DNA from: Burkholderia sp. S171
Lineage (GTDB): Bacteria > Pseudomonadota > Gammaproteobacteria > Burkholderiales > Burkholderiaceae
Assembly (NCBI RefSeq): GCF_009766085.1
Contig: NZ_LMUF01000061.1
Coordinates: forward strand, 87,939 to 151,938
Direction of reading: 5' to 3'
DNA: 64,000 bases
The translations under genes were made by a program, and so were the position numbers. Positions 26,677 through 35,370 of the stretch are shown here, piece by piece (position 1 is the first letter of the stretch; every line of letters begins with the position of its first letter). A model generated the notes under the pieces. That model ran no database searches. It was not told the DNA's origin and saw only the letters and a list, made by a program, of their open reading frames with translations.

Positions 26677-27738
26677 ATGCGTTGGAGCAAGGTGCTTACT
26701 GTGGTGAATTGTCATGCCGAGGGTGAAGTCGGCAACGTGGTAACCGGGGGCGTTTTCGATATTCCCGGCGCCACCATGTTCGAAAAAATGATGTACCTGG
26801 AGGAAAGCCGGGACGACTTGCGCAAGCTCTGCTTGTTCGAGCCGCGTGGTTCTGCGAATCAGAGTGTCAACTTCATCCTGCCGGCGACCGATCCACGCGC
26901 GCAGATGGGCTATGTGATCGCCGAGTCGACGGAATATCCCGCCATGTCCGGCTCGAACACCATGTGCGTCGCCACGGTGTTGCTGGAGACCGGCATCCTG
27001 CCCATGACTGAACCCGTCACCGAGCTTGTGCTCGAAGCGCCGGCGGGGCTCATCAAGGTTCGTTGCGAATGTTCACAGGGCAAGGTCACCAAGGTCGAGT
27101 TCACGAACCAGCCCGCCTTTGCGAATCACCTGAACAAGGTCGTTGAGGTTGAAGGCCTCGGCAGCATTACGGTCGACGTGGGCTATGGCGGCATGACGTA
27201 CGTATTGGTCGATGCGCAAACCTTGGGCTTCAGCATAACGCCCGACGAGGCGCGGGATTTATGCGAGCTCGGCCAGACGATCAAAGCCGCGGCAGCGGAA
27301 CAATTACCTTCACCGCATCCGCTGAATCCGCTTATCAAAGGCATTACGCAAACGGAATTCGTCCTGCCGCTGCGACGCGAGAACGGCGTACTGACGTCGC
27401 GCAATACAGTGATCGTTTCGCCCGGCCGCTGCGACCGCTCGCCGTGCGGCACGGGTACGTCGGCGCGCCTTGCGGTCATGCACGCAAAAGGCCAGATCGG
27501 CGTAGGGGAAAAGTTCATCCATGAGTCGATTATTGGCTCGGTGTTCGAAAGCCGGATCGAGTCGGTCACGCAGCTCGGTTCTTATCCGGCTGTCGTGCCG
27601 GTTGTATCGGGACAAGCGTGGATCAGCGCAATTTCCCAGGTGGGTGTTGATCCATCGGACCGCTTTCAAACCGGTTTTACCCTGTCCGATACCTGGCTGG
27701 AAGCGGTCGACCACAAACTGATCAAATCGAGGGTGTAG
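26677..27738 (+). CDS. Proline racemase family enzyme (hydroxyproline epimerase-like)
   Basis: 353 residues. The second catalytic residue is Cys257 in DRSPCGTG. At the first position, normally Cys in MCGH-type enzymes, the sequence is MSGSNT with Ser91. Family members with a Ser/Cys pair are known among hydroxyproline epimerases, while Cys/Thr pairs mark trans-3-hydroxyproline dehydratases, so epimerisation of a hydroxyproline is the best guess. It is followed by a DapA-like gene and a binding-protein gene on the same strand, as expected for imino-acid catabolism. ATG 26677 follows AGAGGA. Confidence 0.85.
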   Translation: MRWSKVLTVVNCHAEGEVGNVVTGGVFDIPGATMFEKMMYLEESRDDLRKLCLFEPRGSANQSVNFILPATDPRAQMGYVIAESTEYPAMSGSNTMCVATVLLETGILPMTEPVTELVLEAPAGLIKVRCECSQGKVTKVEFTNQPAFANHLNKVVEVEGLGSITVDVGYGGMTYVLVDAQTLGFSITPDEARDLCELGQTIKAAAAEQLPSPHPLNPLIKGITQTEFVLPLRRENGVLTSRNTVIVSPGRCDRSPCGTGTSARLAVMHAKGQIGVGEKFIHESIIGSVFESRIESVTQLGSYPAVVPVVSGQAWISAISQVGVDPSDRFQTGFTLSDTWLEAVDHKLIKSRV

Positions 27739-27796
27739 TCAGCAGCAACGCGAATTTATCGATTAGCCGACGGCTAACTAACTAGGAGTACTTTTC

Positions 27797-28693
27797 ATGT
27801 GGCATGGTGTTTATCCTGCGGTGACGACGAAATTTCACCCGGACGGCAAGCTGGATCGCGATGAAATGACGTTGGGTTTTTCGATCCAGCTAGATGCAGG
27901 CTGCGATGGACTGATCGTTTGCGGATCGCTGGGCGAGGGGCCGATGTTGACCCACGCCGAGCGTATAGAAGTGCTTGATACAGCACTCTCGATTGCAGGC
28001 GGCAAACCTATCCTGATGACGGTGGCGGAGGCGTCGACCCAGGACGCCTGTGCTTTGGCCCGGAGCGCGCGTGCAGCGGGTGCCGCGGGTCTGATGGTGG
28101 TGCCCAGCATGGTGTATCACACGGACGAGCGCGAGACAGTGGCCACGCTGAAGGCGGTGGCTGCGGCTGGGGAATTGCCGGTCATGATTTATTCGAACCG
28201 GCTTGCTTACAGGGTGGACGTGACCTCGCCCATCCTGGATGCGCTTGCATCGGACGAACACTTTGTCGCGATCAAGGAGTCCTCCGACGACATTCGCCGG
28301 ACCACCGAAATCCTGAACACGTTCGGCGACCGCTTCGATGTATTGACTGGTGTCGATAACCTCGCGTTCGAGGCGCTGGCCGTCGGTGCGCATGGTTGGG
28401 TAGCGGGATTGTGCTGTGCGTTTCCGGCTGAAACGGTCGCCATTTACCGCTTGATGAAAGCGGGCCGTTACAACGAAGCGCTGTCCATCTACCGTTGGTT
28501 CCGTCCGTTGCTCGACCTTGATGTCAGTACCTACCTCGTCCAGAACATCAAGCTGGTAGAGGCGATTTCCGCGAACTCCAATGACCGTGTGCGGATGCCG
28601 CGCATGGCCCACGAAGGCGCGCGCCGGACGGCCATTGAAGCGCTGGTGCGGCATGCTATTGAAACCCGTCCGGTTATTCCTTCGGATATCTAA
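27797..28693 (+). CDS. Dihydrodipicolinate synthase/N-acetylneuraminate lyase family (DapA-like)
   Basis: 298 residues, a TIM-barrel Schiff-base aldolase/deaminase. Lys160 (AIKESSDD) is the Schiff-base lysine and Tyr132 (MIYSNR) the proton relay; CGSLGEG is the substrate loop. In a hydroxyproline context, relatives of this type act as 1-pyrroline-4-hydroxy-2-carboxylate deaminases. Here that is an inference from the neighbouring racemase-family gene. AGGAG precedes the ATG, and a TTAGCC-N3-GGCTAA hairpin sits in the 58-base gap before it. Confidence 0.85.
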   Translation: MWHGVYPAVTTKFHPDGKLDRDEMTLGFSIQLDAGCDGLIVCGSLGEGPMLTHAERIEVLDTALSIAGGKPILMTVAEASTQDACALARSARAAGAAGLMVVPSMVYHTDERETVATLKAVAAAGELPVMIYSNRLAYRVDVTSPILDALASDEHFVAIKESSDDIRRTTEILNTFGDRFDVLTGVDNLAFEALAVGAHGWVAGLCCAFPAETVAIYRLMKAGRYNEALSIYRWFRPLLDLDVSTYLVQNIKLVEAISANSNDRVRMPRMAHEGARRTAIEALVRHAIETRPVIPSDI

Positions 28694-28760
28694 TTATTAG
28701 ACGGCTGCTCCGGGGAATCGCGAGCCGCTCCGTATAGAACATTATTTGTGGGAAGAGAAA

Positions 28761-29876
28761 ATGCGCTTAACCAGAAACTTCGTTGTCTGTTGCGGTCTTT
28801 CGGCAATCATGGGGTCGGCTCTCGCGGATACCACCGTGACAATCGGTCTGTCGGGGCCGCTCACGGGCAATCAGGCCGGTAGTGGCAAGGACAATGAGAA
28901 TGGCGCGCGTCTGGCCATTCAGGACCTGAACGCGAAACCGATGACAATCGGCGGCCAAAAGGTCACGCTGAAACTTGATTCCGAGGACGATCAGGGCGAC
29001 CCGAAGGTGGGGGTGCAGATCGCTCAGAAGCTGGTGGACAGCGGTGCGATTGCCATACTTGGGCCGAACAATTCCGGTGTCGCCATTCCCGCGTCTCGCG
29101 TGTTTAACGGAGCGGGCGTTGCCATCCTTCCGGTCGCTTCAAATCCGGCGCTGACTGCGCAGGGTTTCAACAACATCTTCCGCATTGGCGCGAGCGATGC
29201 TCAGCTTGGCGGCTCCATGGCCGACTTCGCGAAGAATGTCTTGAAGGCCAGCAAGGTTGCTGTGATCGATGACCGCACTGCCTACGGCGAAGGTATCGCG
29301 ACCGAGTTCCTGCGCGAAGCGAAACAGATCGGTCTGACGGTGGTCGAGCAGGACTACACCAATTCGAATGCGGTGGACTTCAAGGCGATTCTCTCGACGC
29401 TCAAGGCGAAAGAACCGGATGCCATCTTCTACGGCGGATATACCGCGCAGGCGGGCCCCATGGTCAAGCAGATGCACCAGATCGCGCTGAACGCGAAGCT
29501 GATGGGCGGCGACGGTATTTGTTCCGCAGAGATGGCGCAGTTGGCGGGCGAGCTTTCATCGGGTGTCTATTGTGCCCAAGGCGGATCAGCACTGGATAAG
29601 ACGGAGGCGGGACGAGCGTTCATCAAACGCTTTAAGTCGACGTACAGCATGGACATGCTCGTCTATGCCGCCAATTTCTACGATGGCACGATGATGATCG
29701 CCCAGGCCATGCAGGCAACGAATACCACAACCGATCGCGCGAAGGTCCGGGCGTATCTGGCAGGTGCGCAGTACGACGGTATTGCGGGGCATTACGCATT
29801 CGACTCGAGCGGGAATCTTAAGGGCGCACCGACCACGGTCTACACCTTCAGGAAAGCGCAACTTGTGCCTTACTGA
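28761..29876 (+). CDS. Branched-chain-type ABC transporter substrate-binding protein
   Basis: About 371 residues. Signal peptide ending about residue 21 (SALADTT), then the Peripla_BP_6 fold: TIGLSGPLTGNQAGSGKDNE, ALDGPNNSG-like AILGPNNSGVA and VAVIDDRTAYGEG. It likely binds the substrate of the adjacent racemase/DapA pathway. No permease or ATPase genes follow in the window, so it must share a transporter or is an orphan. ATG 28761 with GGAAGAG is chosen over an upstream in-frame Met at 28746. Confidence 0.9.
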   Translation: MRLTRNFVVCCGLSAIMGSALADTTVTIGLSGPLTGNQAGSGKDNENGARLAIQDLNAKPMTIGGQKVTLKLDSEDDQGDPKVGVQIAQKLVDSGAIAILGPNNSGVAIPASRVFNGAGVAILPVASNPALTAQGFNNIFRIGASDAQLGGSMADFAKNVLKASKVAVIDDRTAYGEGIATEFLREAKQIGLTVVEQDYTNSNAVDFKAILSTLKAKEPDAIFYGGYTAQAGPMVKQMHQIALNAKLMGGDGICSAEMAQLAGELSSGVYCAQGGSALDKTEAGRAFIKRFKSTYSMDMLVYAANFYDGTMMIAQAMQATNTTTDRAKVRAYLAGAQYDGIAGHYAFDSSGNLKGAPTTVYTFRKAQLVPY

Positions 29877-29934
29877 ACGGCGTTAGTGTCAATCGTATCC
29901 GTAGCGGCGGCGTCAGGTGTCCCGAAGCCGAGGC

Positions 29935-30150
29935 TCAAGGATGCGTATAGGTACCGTTGTTGGTATTCGCAGCCCCTCGCGTCTTCTTGTGCTTCTTATG
30001 TTTGGGCGGCGGCGCGTGCCGCGAAGCGCCGCCGTTTCCCGACATGGACGACTGTCCCTCGCCGAAGTGATACGTATCCGCCAATGCAGCGGTTGAGATA
30101 AAAGCAAAAGCGCTGAGGGTCGAGGCAATCACTATGTGCGTAAGCTTCAT
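29935..30150 (-). CDS. Small exported Lys/His-rich protein
   Basis: 71 residues. Signal peptide MKLTHIVIASTLSAFAFIST to about residue 24 (ALAD), then a mature basic, His/Lys-rich low-complexity tail (PPPKHKKHKKTRG) ending NGTYTHP. No function known; similar tiny periplasmic proteins are common in the group. Confidence 0.68.
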   Translation of the reverse strand: MKLTHIVIASTLSAFAFISTAALADTYHFGEGQSSMSGNGGASRHAPPPKHKKHKKTRGAANTNNGTYTHP

Positions 30151-30223
30151 TGCGCGGGCGTTCCAAAGTTAAAGTGCGTCAGCTTAAACCAAAGCGCTGG
30201 TGACGCACTTCATCTCATCCCCG

Positions 30224-31729
30224 TCACTTGCCGCGAAGCGGCTTGTCCTGCATGAACCAGGACAACGCGAAAGCAAGCAGCACCACTGCGCCGGCCACGA
30301 GAAACACGACATGCATCGATCCCGAGAACGCGTTGAGATAAGTCTCGCGGAAAGCGGCGGGAAGATGCTGGACCATCGTTGGCCCCATCGATCGCGGTAA
30401 TTCCGCCCCCGGCGGCATGGCGTCTGCCAGACGCGAATGCAGACCGTTCGTAAAGATAGCGCCGAATGTTGCGACCCCCACCGAACCGCCGATCGACCGG
30501 AATAGCGTCGCGCCGGATGTTGCCACGCCGACATTCTTGAAGGGCACCGCATTCTGCACGGCGAGCACCAGCACCTGCATGACCATGCCGAGTCCAAGTC
30601 CCAGCAGCAGCATGAACAGGTACATGGTGCGAAGCGGGGTATCCAGTTGAAGCGTTGACAGCAAGAACATGCCGCAGGCGATAAGCGCGGTCCCGCAGAT
30701 AGGGAACCAGCGATATTTTCCAATTCGGCTGATCACGCGGCCGCTGATGATGGAGGTGGACAGTATGCCGGCCATCATCGGCAAAATTTGCAGACCGGCT
30801 TGGGAAGGGGTCGAACCCTTCGCCACTTGCAGATACAGCGGCAGGAACGTGATCGCGCCAAACAGCGAAAATCCGACGATAAAACCGATCAGCCCGCTCA
30901 GCACGAACGTGCGCTCCCTGAAAAGCTCAAGCGGCATAATGGGTTCGGCGGCGAGGCGTTCTTCGTAGATAAAACCGCCCAGCGTGATGAATCCGAGCGC
31001 GAGCGTGAACCAAAGCTGCGGCGAACTCCACGGCAGCAGCGTGCCTCCCTGGCTGGTAAAAAGGATGATACAAGTGAGCGAAGCAGCTAAAAACGCGGCG
31101 CCCATGTAATCGATTTTATGTTTTACATGCGCCACGTGCGGTTTGAACACGAGTCCGATCACGATCAGCGCCAGCACGCCCAGCGGCACGTTGATATAGA
31201 AGATCCAGCGCCATGAAAGATGCTCGACGATAAACCCGCCCAGCAGCGGTCCGACGACTGTCGCAAGTCCGAACACCCCGCCGAACAGGCCCTGGTAACG
31301 GCCGCGTTCGGCGGGCGGAATGACGTCGGCAATGGCAGCCATGGTCACGACCATCAAACCGCCGCCGCCGAGACCCTGCAACGCGCGCAACACGATCAGC
31401 TGGGTCATGTCTTGCGCCACGCCGCACAGGATCGAGCCGGCAAGAAAAATGAGGATTGACGCCTGAATGACGACTTTGCGACCGAACAGATCGCCGAATT
31501 TGCCGTACAGCGGCACCACGATAGTCGACGTCAGCAGATATGACGTCACGACCCACGACAGGCTTTCGAGCCCGCCCAGCTCGCCCACGATGGTTGGCAG
31601 CGCCGTTGAAACGATGGTCTGGTCGAGTGCGCCAAGCAGCATGACGAGCAGCAGCGCCGTGAAAAGCAGCCGGATTGGCGGCCGCTCTTCAATGGCGGGA
31701 AGTGCGACAGAGGGTTGCAGGGATTCCAT
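30224..31729 (-). CDS. MFS drug efflux transporter, DHA2 (14-TMS, EmrB/QacA) family
   Basis: 501 residues with about 14 hydrophobic helices. Motif D1 (LDQTIVSTALPTIVGELGG) at the N-terminus, the motif A loop GKFGDLFGRK and motif C (GVFGLATVVGPLLGGFIV) are clear. Proton-driven export of drugs or other small molecules. Divergent from a TetR gene that probably represses it. Confidence 0.93.
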   Translation of the reverse strand: MESLQPSVALPAIEERPPIRLLFTALLLVMLLGALDQTIVSTALPTIVGELGGLESLSWVVTSYLLTSTIVVPLYGKFGDLFGRKVVIQASILIFLAGSILCGVAQDMTQLIVLRALQGLGGGGLMVVTMAAIADVIPPAERGRYQGLFGGVFGLATVVGPLLGGFIVEHLSWRWIFYINVPLGVLALIVIGLVFKPHVAHVKHKIDYMGAAFLAASLTCIILFTSQGGTLLPWSSPQLWFTLALGFITLGGFIYEERLAAEPIMPLELFRERTFVLSGLIGFIVGFSLFGAITFLPLYLQVAKGSTPSQAGLQILPMMAGILSTSIISGRVISRIGKYRWFPICGTALIACGMFLLSTLQLDTPLRTMYLFMLLLGLGLGMVMQVLVLAVQNAVPFKNVGVATSGATLFRSIGGSVGVATFGAIFTNGLHSRLADAMPPGAELPRSMGPTMVQHLPAAFRETYLNAFSGSMHVVFLVAGAVVLLAFALSWFMQDKPLRGK

Positions 31730-31802
31730 TCAGCTGCCCGATGAGTTAAATTAATGTTGGAGTTAATATTAGGCGACGCCGATCCCGGGGTCAATTGCCA
31801 CT
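31730..31802. promoter_or_regulatory. AT-rich divergent promoter/operator between efflux pump and TetR gene
   Basis: A 73-base gap with an AT-rich core. ATTAA-N8-TTAAT forms an inverted repeat at 31750-31767, and GAGTTAA occurs twice. A likely TetR target overlapping both promoters. Confidence 0.5.
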
Positions 31803-32501
31803 ATGACTAAAGATGTAACCGATCCTTCCGAACCGTCCGTTCCTGCCGTCCCCGTCGCGCCGCCGAAGCCTGGTCGCCGGCCTGGGAGGCCGACCGGCGC
31901 GCAGCACGGCGAGCCGCGGGCGCTCCTGCTGGACGTCGCACTGGTTTTATTTGCGCGTCAGGGAATCATGGAGACCACGCTCGGCGCGATCGCGCGCGAG
32001 GCGGGCGTGACCCCGGCCATGGTCCATTACTACTTCAAGACGCGCGATCAGCTGCTGGACGTGTTGATCGATGAGCGATTCGTGCCGTTGCGCGCTGAAC
32101 TCGGTCGCGCGTTCGCGGACTCGGACGCGGAGCCGGCTGAAGCGTTGCGCGCGTTCGCCGAAGGGCTTATTGCGGTGTGTGAGCGGTATCCGTGGTTTGC
32201 AACGCTGTGGGTTCGCGAAGTCATCAGCGAAGGCGGATTGCTGCGCCAGCGTATTGCCGAGCGTTTCGGCGATGCCAATAAGAGGGCATCGATCGCACGC
32301 ATTGCGCAATGGCAGAAGGAGGGCAAACTCAACCCGCACCTGGAGCCGTCGCTGCTGTTTGTATCGCTATTCGGATTGACCGTGTTGCCGCTGGCGGTGA
32401 CTTATTCGTGGGCCGAGGAGAGCGGTGTTTGTGCGCCCAGGCGCGACCAGATCGCGAAGCACGCGGTGGCATTGCTGATGCACGGCGTCGGGCCGATGTG
32501 A
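31803..32501 (+). CDS. TetR family transcriptional regulator (efflux repressor)
   Basis: 232 residues. A Pro-rich N-terminal extension (residues 1-35) precedes the TetR HTH: ARQGIMETTLGAIAREAGVT followed by AMVHYYFKTRDQLLDVL. Divergent from the DHA2 efflux pump, so local repression of the pump is likely. Confidence 0.92.
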   Translation: MTKDVTDPSEPSVPAVPVAPPKPGRRPGRPTGAQHGEPRALLLDVALVLFARQGIMETTLGAIAREAGVTPAMVHYYFKTRDQLLDVLIDERFVPLRAELGRAFADSDAEPAEALRAFAEGLIAVCERYPWFATLWVREVISEGGLLRQRIAERFGDANKRASIARIAQWQKEGKLNPHLEPSLLFVSLFGLTVLPLAVTYSWAEESGVCAPRRDQIAKHAVALLMHGVGPM

Positions 32502-32749
32502 CCGGCAGCGGGGGTAGCAGGCAGCGGGCGCGACGGTTAGTTCGTCGAGTAGAAGGTAACGCGGCTTTGCGTGGGTCGAATCATTCGCGTTGGGCGCGTC
32601 AGGCCATAGATTGGGAAGAATGTTCCGGTACCTGTAACAAATTTGCAGTTACGCCGTTAAAATGCGCGCCGGGCACGCTGCCTGGCCGCTCGATAAAAAA
32701 GGGCGCGTCGCCGGCAGGAAAACAGGCCACGACAAGGAGACATAAATCG

Positions 32750-34192
32750 ATGACAACCGTTCAGGACCTCGCTCAATCCCGATCTGCCAATGACCATGGG
32801 TCGCATCCCGGGTCGAACTCATTAAGCGCGGGCACGATCTCCGCACGACTCGATCGCCTGCCGGCGACCCGCTCGATGTGGACACTTGTCGTCTTGCTGA
32901 GCCTCGGGTTCTTCTTCGAACTCTACGACCTCTTGTACTCCGGTTACGTTGCGCCGGGGTTGGTCAAGAGCGGCATTCTCACGCCTACCACCGTTGGCCT
33001 ATTTGGCATGACGGGCGTCGCGAGTTTTATCGCTTCGCTGTTCCTCGGCTTGTTTATCGGCACGATTGCTTGCGGTTTTCTCGCCGACCGTTTCGGGCGT
33101 CGCGCCATCTTCACGTACTCGCTGCTCTGGTACACGGCCGCGAACGTCATCATGGCGTTTCAGGACACCGCAGGCGGTCTCAACTTCTGGCGCTTCATGG
33201 CGGGATTGGGCATTGGCGTGGAGCTGGTAACCATCGGCACGTATATCTCCGAACTGGTGCCCAAACACATTCGCGGCCGTGCCTTTGCATGTGAGCAAGC
33301 GGTGGGTTTTGCGGCCGTGCCGGTTGTCGCATTCCTCTCCTACGCGCTGGTGCCGAACAAGCCCTTTGGTATCGATGGCTGGCGCTGGGTCGTGTTGATC
33401 GGTGCACATGGCGCGCTGTTCGTCTGGTTCATCCGGCGTGCGTTGCCTGAGAGCCCGCGCTGGCTGGCGCAAAAAGGGCGGCTCGCGGAAGCGGACGCGG
33501 TGATGACGGCGCTGGAAGCGAAGGTCGAGAAAGAGTATGGCCGGCCATTGCCACTGCCTGCCGCGCCGGAACCGGTCAGCACGCGCGGGTCGTTCCGCGA
33601 CATGTGGGTCGCCCCGTACGGGAAACGCGCGACCATGATGATCATCTTCAACGTCTTCCAGACGGTCGGTTTCTACGGTTTCGCCAACTGGGTGCCGACG
33701 CTCCTGATTCATCAGGGCATCACGATCACGACCAGCCTGATGTACTCAACGATCATCGCGCTTGCCGCGCCGGTTGGTCCGATCATCGGCTTGTTCATGG
33801 CCGATAAATTCGAGCGCAAGAGCGTGATTGTCGCGATGGCGGGGGCGATCGTGGTCTGCGGACTGGTGTTCAGCCAGGTCTCGGGCGCAGCGCTCCTGGT
33901 CTGCATGGGCGTGGGACTGACGCTCGCCAGCAACATCATGTCGTATAGCTTCCACGCGTATCAGACCGAGCTTTTCCCCACCAGCATCCGGGCGCGCGCG
34001 GTCGGCTTCGTGTATTCGTGGAGCCGCTTTTCGGCCATCTTCACGTCGTTCTTCATCGCGGGCGTGTTGAAGGCGTTCGGCACGACCGGGGTGTTTATGT
34101 TTATCGCCGGCGCGATGGCGGTGGTGATGCTGGCAATCGGACTGATGGGACCGAAGACGCGGGACCTGGCGCTGGAACAAATCTCGCATTAA
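32750..34192 (+). CDS. MFS transporter, metabolite:H+ symporter type
   Basis: 480 residues and 12 predicted helices. The motif A loop GFLADRFGRRAIF and the RGRAFACEQAVGF, RRALPESPRWL and central Arg-rich loops are those of the sugar/organic acid symporter branch. The ATG at 32750 is preceded by AAGGAGA about ten bases upstream; the much longer in-frame extension starting near 32309 lies inside the TetR gene and is rejected. Substrate unknown. Confidence 0.9.
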   Translation: MTTVQDLAQSRSANDHGSHPGSNSLSAGTISARLDRLPATRSMWTLVVLLSLGFFFELYDLLYSGYVAPGLVKSGILTPTTVGLFGMTGVASFIASLFLGLFIGTIACGFLADRFGRRAIFTYSLLWYTAANVIMAFQDTAGGLNFWRFMAGLGIGVELVTIGTYISELVPKHIRGRAFACEQAVGFAAVPVVAFLSYALVPNKPFGIDGWRWVVLIGAHGALFVWFIRRALPESPRWLAQKGRLAEADAVMTALEAKVEKEYGRPLPLPAAPEPVSTRGSFRDMWVAPYGKRATMMIIFNVFQTVGFYGFANWVPTLLIHQGITITTSLMYSTIIALAAPVGPIIGLFMADKFERKSVIVAMAGAIVVCGLVFSQVSGAALLVCMGVGLTLASNIMSYSFHAYQTELFPTSIRARAVGFVYSWSRFSAIFTSFFIAGVLKAFGTTGVFMFIAGAMAVVMLAIGLMGPKTRDLALEQISH

Positions 34193-34198
34193 GATTTC

Positions 34199-34269
34199 GA
34201 TCACGCCTTTGAGCGTGATCTCGTCGCTATAGGGCGCTATATATGGCCTGGCGGGTGCGCCAGGCCATA
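34199..34269 (+). terminator. Two tandem stem-loops after the MFS gene
   Basis: Stem 1 is GATCACGC/GCGTGATC (34199-34220). Stem 2 is a perfect 12-bp TATGGCCTGGCG/CGCCAGGCCATA with a GGTG loop (34242-34269). Neither has a T-tract, so these may be a rho-dependent or 3'-end stabilising structure rather than a classical terminator. Confidence 0.5.
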
Positions 34270-34446
34270 CGCTCGTTTGCCGCCGGTGACGGTGTCATGG
34301 CTCGCCCGGACCGCACGGCGGTTCATTAAAAGCAACGCACTATCTGACGTTTTAGCCCTGCGGATTGGCGGGGCCAGCGATTTACTTCATTGGTCGAATT
34401 TGCAACTAACTGTCGGCCCGATCCACGTCCGCCAGTGTCAGCAATC

Positions 34447-35172
34447 TCATTTCTCCCGGCTCGCCGCTTCTTCGAACCGCCGCGATGCTTCTTCCACGTC
34501 CTGTCTGAACTGCGCAAGCGCAGTCAGGCTGGCAGCGGGGGGCTGTAGCGCGGTCCACAGCACGTCGATGAGTTCATCGGCGGTCGTATCGATCTGAGCC
34601 TGACTCAGATGCCGCCTGGCGAGCGTCGCGTCCCACAGGACATGCTCCATCGGCCCGAAGACCAGCGAGCGCAGCAGCCGCAACGGCAAATCCGCCCGCA
34701 CCTGACCGACTGTCTGGCCATGCGCGAGCACGTTCATCAACGGCGCGGTATAGCGGCGTTGCAGGTCGGTGAGCGTGTCGCTGAGATCATGATGTTTCGT
34801 TCGCCCCTCCGATAACACCAGCGCGCACAACCCCGTCCCGTTCACTAGCATCAGCCGCAAATGCGTCCTCACGATAAACGCAAACTGCTGGCGCACGCTG
34901 CTGTCGCGGGGCAGTCCGGATTCGAATGCATCGATGATCTCGTCATACCAATCCGCGATCACCCGCGCGCACAACTCCCGTTTACCGCTGAAATAGCTGA
35001 ATACCGTTGCCTCTGAAATCCCCGCGCGCTGGGCGATTTCGGCGCTGGTTGCGGCGTCGTAGCCTTTTTCGGCGAAGACGTCCCGGCCGGCCTGAAGAAT
35101 GTCCTTCACGCGCTGCTGCGACTTGACGCCGGCGGGCGTGCGGCGATTTCCGGTGACGGGTGTGGAAGACAT
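34447..35172 (-). CDS. TetR family regulator of leucine/isovalerate catabolism (LiuQ-like)
   Basis: 241 residues. HTH: GYDAATSAEIAQRAGISEAT followed by VFSYFSGKRELCARVI. Divergent from isovaleryl-CoA dehydrogenase. In betaproteobacteria a TetR protein (LiuQ) is the described regulator of liu genes, and two matching palindromes lie between the divergent genes, so the LiuQ role is well supported by context though not proven by sequence alone. Confidence 0.88.
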   Translation of the reverse strand: MSSTPVTGNRRTPAGVKSQQRVKDILQAGRDVFAEKGYDAATSAEIAQRAGISEATVFSYFSGKRELCARVIADWYDEIIDAFESGLPRDSSVRQQFAFIVRTHLRLMLVNGTGLCALVLSEGRTKHHDLSDTLTDLQRRYTAPLMNVLAHGQTVGQVRADLPLRLLRSLVFGPMEHVLWDATLARRHLSQAQIDTTADELIDVLWTALQPPAASLTALAQFRQDVEEASRRFEEAASREK

Positions 35173-35202
35173 AAGAATGCGTGCGCGAAAATGAACCAGA
35201 TG

Positions 35203-35215
35203 TGAGCGTAGCTCA
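35203..35215. promoter_or_regulatory. Operator palindrome TGAGC-GTA-GCTCA
   Basis: A perfect 5-3-5 palindrome within TGTGAGCGTAGCTCAAA, 31 bases upstream of the TetR ATG. It is nearly identical to the site at 35281. Confidence 0.65.
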
Positions 35216-35280
35216 AATCCCTATTGACGGGAAGTAGTATTCGGCGCGAAACTGCCGTCCATCATGGAAATTATCGAGTG

Positions 35281-35293
35281 TGAGTGTGACTCA
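35281..35293. promoter_or_regulatory. Operator palindrome TGAGT-GTG-ACTCA
   Basis: A perfect 5-3-5 palindrome within TGTGAGTGTGACTCAAA, 78 bases upstream of the isovaleryl-CoA dehydrogenase ATG and 78 bases centre-to-centre from the first copy. Confidence 0.65.
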
Positions 35294-35370
35294 AAATATG
35301 GGTCCGTCATTCGGTTCTGCCAACACCACGCTGCTGACCTCAAGCCGATACACCGAACAAGGAGACCCGC

